Assembly: GCF_002775205.1 (NCBI RefSeq)
Contig: NC_036457.1
Location: forward strand, 8,448,024 to 8,512,023
Direction: 5' to 3'
Source of the DNA: Xiphophorus maculatus
Lineage: Eukaryota; Chordata; Actinopteri; Cyprinodontiformes; Poeciliidae
DNA length: 64,000 nucleotides
Part shown: piece by piece, positions 61,760 through 64,000 of the stretch
Layout: every line of letters begins with the position of its first letter
Numbering within the stretch: position 1 is the first letter of the stretch
Made by a program: the position numbers and the translations under genes
The notes under the pieces: model-generated
The model's database searches: none
What the model saw: the letters and a program-made list of their open reading frames with translations, nothing else
What the model was told of the DNA's origin: nothing

Positions 61760-63880
61760 AGTTGCATAATTATTTCTTGACAAGAATTAAATCAAACTAA
61801 CATTAGCTTCTTTGAGAAAAATCACTGCCTTTTAACAGTGTATGTAGCATCACATGCACATACATGACAATGTGAAACTCCCCAAGCTCCCAACTAAATT
61901 GATATTTAAGATCAATTTATTATTACTTAGAGTAGAAGACACAGGACACTGCTGCTCTCTCAGTGACGAGGTTTGTGAATATGTCACTTCTCCAACATGT
62001 CAGTTTGGAAAAGAGAAACTTCTCTACCACCTCCTCCTCGGTGATGTTCTCAACTGAGCTCTAAGTCTTCCGTTCTGCAGCCTGAAAGCGAGAACATGAA
62101 GGTGGTCAGAAGGGAAGGGTACTGTTCAGACTGTCCACCCACTCACATCTTTTACTCCACAGCTATCTCCTCTGGCTAGCAGTAGATTCATACATGTCAA
62201 AGACAGAGAAGAGGGCCTTTGTTGGCGCTGACAGGTGAAGGGAGGAATGTGAAAAGCATCCATTGTGTAACAGCACAATGCTCCCCTCACAGCAGATGCA
62301 CATGCAAATCCACACGTGCACCGTCAAGTTCAAATTTAGATCCACAATCGCATGTGTGTCCAAACATCACTCCTCTCCTGTCCGCCACCTACCCACAACA
62401 GCAGACAAATGATTGCACTCACCCAAATCCAGCCCTGTTTCGTCTTTACACTTGCAGTCACGTGTAATGTACTCTACAGTGACCTGCTGTGATCTGCCAG
62501 CTATTCACAAGTTTTAACACCCACATGTTGCTCATTTGTTGCATTCTGTGGGTGTTTGAGACAAGCAACAACAGACAAAAATGCTCATTATCCCCTCACC
62601 AAAAAAACAGAGATATATTAACTGGACAACCAACTGCTTTCCTCTTAAAAACAGTTGATTTAAAATAAAGCTTGTCTAAAATAAAATCTAGCAGAAGAGA
62701 CTCCAATAATTGTTTTAGCATCTCTGTTGGTATAAATGGAGTCAATATGGTTCCTTTTCTGAATTACTTTATTATATTCTGACATTTAATGTGATACTTT
62801 CCTTCACAATGGGTAAAACTGCTATGCTAGTAAATTATTGTTTTTAATTAAGTCACTTGTGTCATAATTATTGCCACTTTGGCTGCTATTGCTTCTTGCA
62901 ACCCTGTACTGCCATGACACCACTTCTTTCCCCCCCATTGAACTTCACAAGGTTGGAGGATACATTTGAAATGTCTCTGTGTTTCAAATAGCAAATGATG
63001 CCATGTGATTAGAATGTTCCCAAGGCCCGCAGTAGCACAGTTCCTCTACCATGCTTAACACTGGCCAATGAGCTTTCCTACAAATTTATTGTGTGATTCA
63101 TGTAAAACAATATTATGTGTTTGTTGCCATAAAGCTCAGCCTTAGTCTCATCTGAATTTGATTGTCAGCTGTCTTGGCAAAAATATTTAAAAGTGAAAAG
63201 AAAAAAGTTGTGAGCTTGATCCAACAAGCTCATCAGAGTGGGAGAGCCACAGCCAAAGACAACCTGTTGTCTGCCTCCTCCCTCTTTCCCTGTTTTCAGC
63301 ATCCGACTCTAATAATAAGCACGTCAACACTTGTAACTTGCTGTCAGATTAATTGATGGACTGATATGTCTATTAGATCTGTCGGACAGCATTCTGCTGA
63401 GGCAACAAGTCATACTGAGTGACATCTTCTATTGTGGAGTGTCACGGAAGTTGCTGTCATATCGAGCTCACACAGTGAGACGTTCATGTGCTGTATGAAT
63501 TTTTAGAATCGTTCTAGAGTGTGTGCAAGGATGAAGGTTTCAGTTTTACACCGACAATGAGCTAAAGAATGGGTGAAAAACAGGAGCATCTGGAAAAACT
63601 ATCTGAAATAAGCTGGTTATACTGAAAAGAGGAAAATACGGGAAAGCAAAACAGGCTTAGTGAATAATAATAGAACTTGGCAGCATAAAGCTGGAGTGAA
63701 CAGAGGCTTTGGAAATTACACCAACTGACTATGCAGGAAATGGGGAAACTAACTAAACACAAGTAAGTACCATGAAAACAAAGTTAAATATAGAACACAT
63801 ATCTCCAAACATAATAATCAGAACATTGAACTCAAACAAAACCAAACTTTTAAGTCTGCATGTTTCCCACCTTTCTCTAA
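61760..63880. other. Right-hand spacer, no supported gene
   Basis: No gene or RNA I can support. Short frames (61854-62057, 62163-62363, 63162-63356) have no splice or family support. Confidence 0.45.
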
Positions 63881-63884
63881 CAGT

Positions 63885-63960
63885 TAACAATGAGGTAAAG
63901 GTAATTTTATTTATATAGCACATTTTCAGCAACAAGGCAGTTCAGAGTGCTTATGAGTAA
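63885..63960 (+). repeat. Teleost retroposon tail (TTATTTATATAGCACATTT type)
   Basis: GTAATTTTATTTATATAGCA, CATTTTCAGCAACAAGGCAG and TTCAGAGTGCTTATGA match a very common teleost interspersed segment. Partial and diverged; family not assigned. Confidence 0.6.
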
Positions 63961-64000
63961 CACAAAAATGTTGCATGAGTCCAAAAAGAGTTACTTTTCA

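Noticed and set aside
61854..62363. Frames on both strands suggesting small exons
   Set aside because: Stops lie immediately upstream of the open parts, and no matching donor/acceptor pairs or recognised family were found.

Overview
The window is nuclear DNA of a ray-finned (teleost) fish. This rests on spliced vertebrate genes with teleost-like sequences, AT-rich intergenic DNA, many decayed Tc1-like elements, piggyBac- and hAT-type MITEs, a teleost SINE-like repeat and long microsatellites. The species cannot be named from the sequence alone.

Layout from left to right. (1) 1-6.8 kb is mostly non-genic. It holds one candidate terminal exon of an unidentified minus-strand gene (1971-2335), a SINE-like repeat, a decayed Tc1-like transposase and a foldback element. 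(2) 6.8-25.7 kb is an apolipoprotein B gene on the minus strand. I could join 27 internal exons in phase, including a 5,946-nt giant exon. The last exon is broken by a stop and several frame changes, so the copy encodes about 3,534 residues and its original C-terminal end survives only as a relic. (3) 25.8-35.5 kb is intergenic and rich in transposon relics. It contains a 169-bp (TA)n tract, a complete 892-bp piggyBac-like MITE and a perfect DR1 nuclear-receptor site upstream of apob. (4) 35.5-47.2 kb is hpcal1 (neuronal calcium sensor) on the plus strand: a likely non-coding first exon in a GC-rich promoter, a large first intron full of repeats, then three coding exons giving 193 aa. (5) 47.1-54.2 kb is pdia6 (ER protein disulfide isomerase) on the minus strand: 13 coding exons, 439 aa, C-terminal KDEL, with a perfect ER-stress element upstream. 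(6) 56.9-58.5 kb is kcnf1 (silent Kv5.1 subunit) on the plus strand, with a single coding exon. (7) 58.5-64 kb is non-genic apart from one orphan candidate exon at 60,649, a 293-bp tetranucleotide array and a hAT-type MITE.

The genes share no single pathway. hpcal1, pdia6 and kcnf1 match the gene order of human 2p25.1 (established knowledge); apob, which lies about 10 Mb away in human, sits directly beside them here. hpcal1 and pdia6 converge, and their poly(A) signals imply overlapping 3' ends. The points most worth following up are the eroded apoB C-terminus, a three-stem palindromic element in hpcal1 intron 2, the paired inverted ERSE-like sites of pdia6, the DR1 upstream of apob, and the two unidentified exons.
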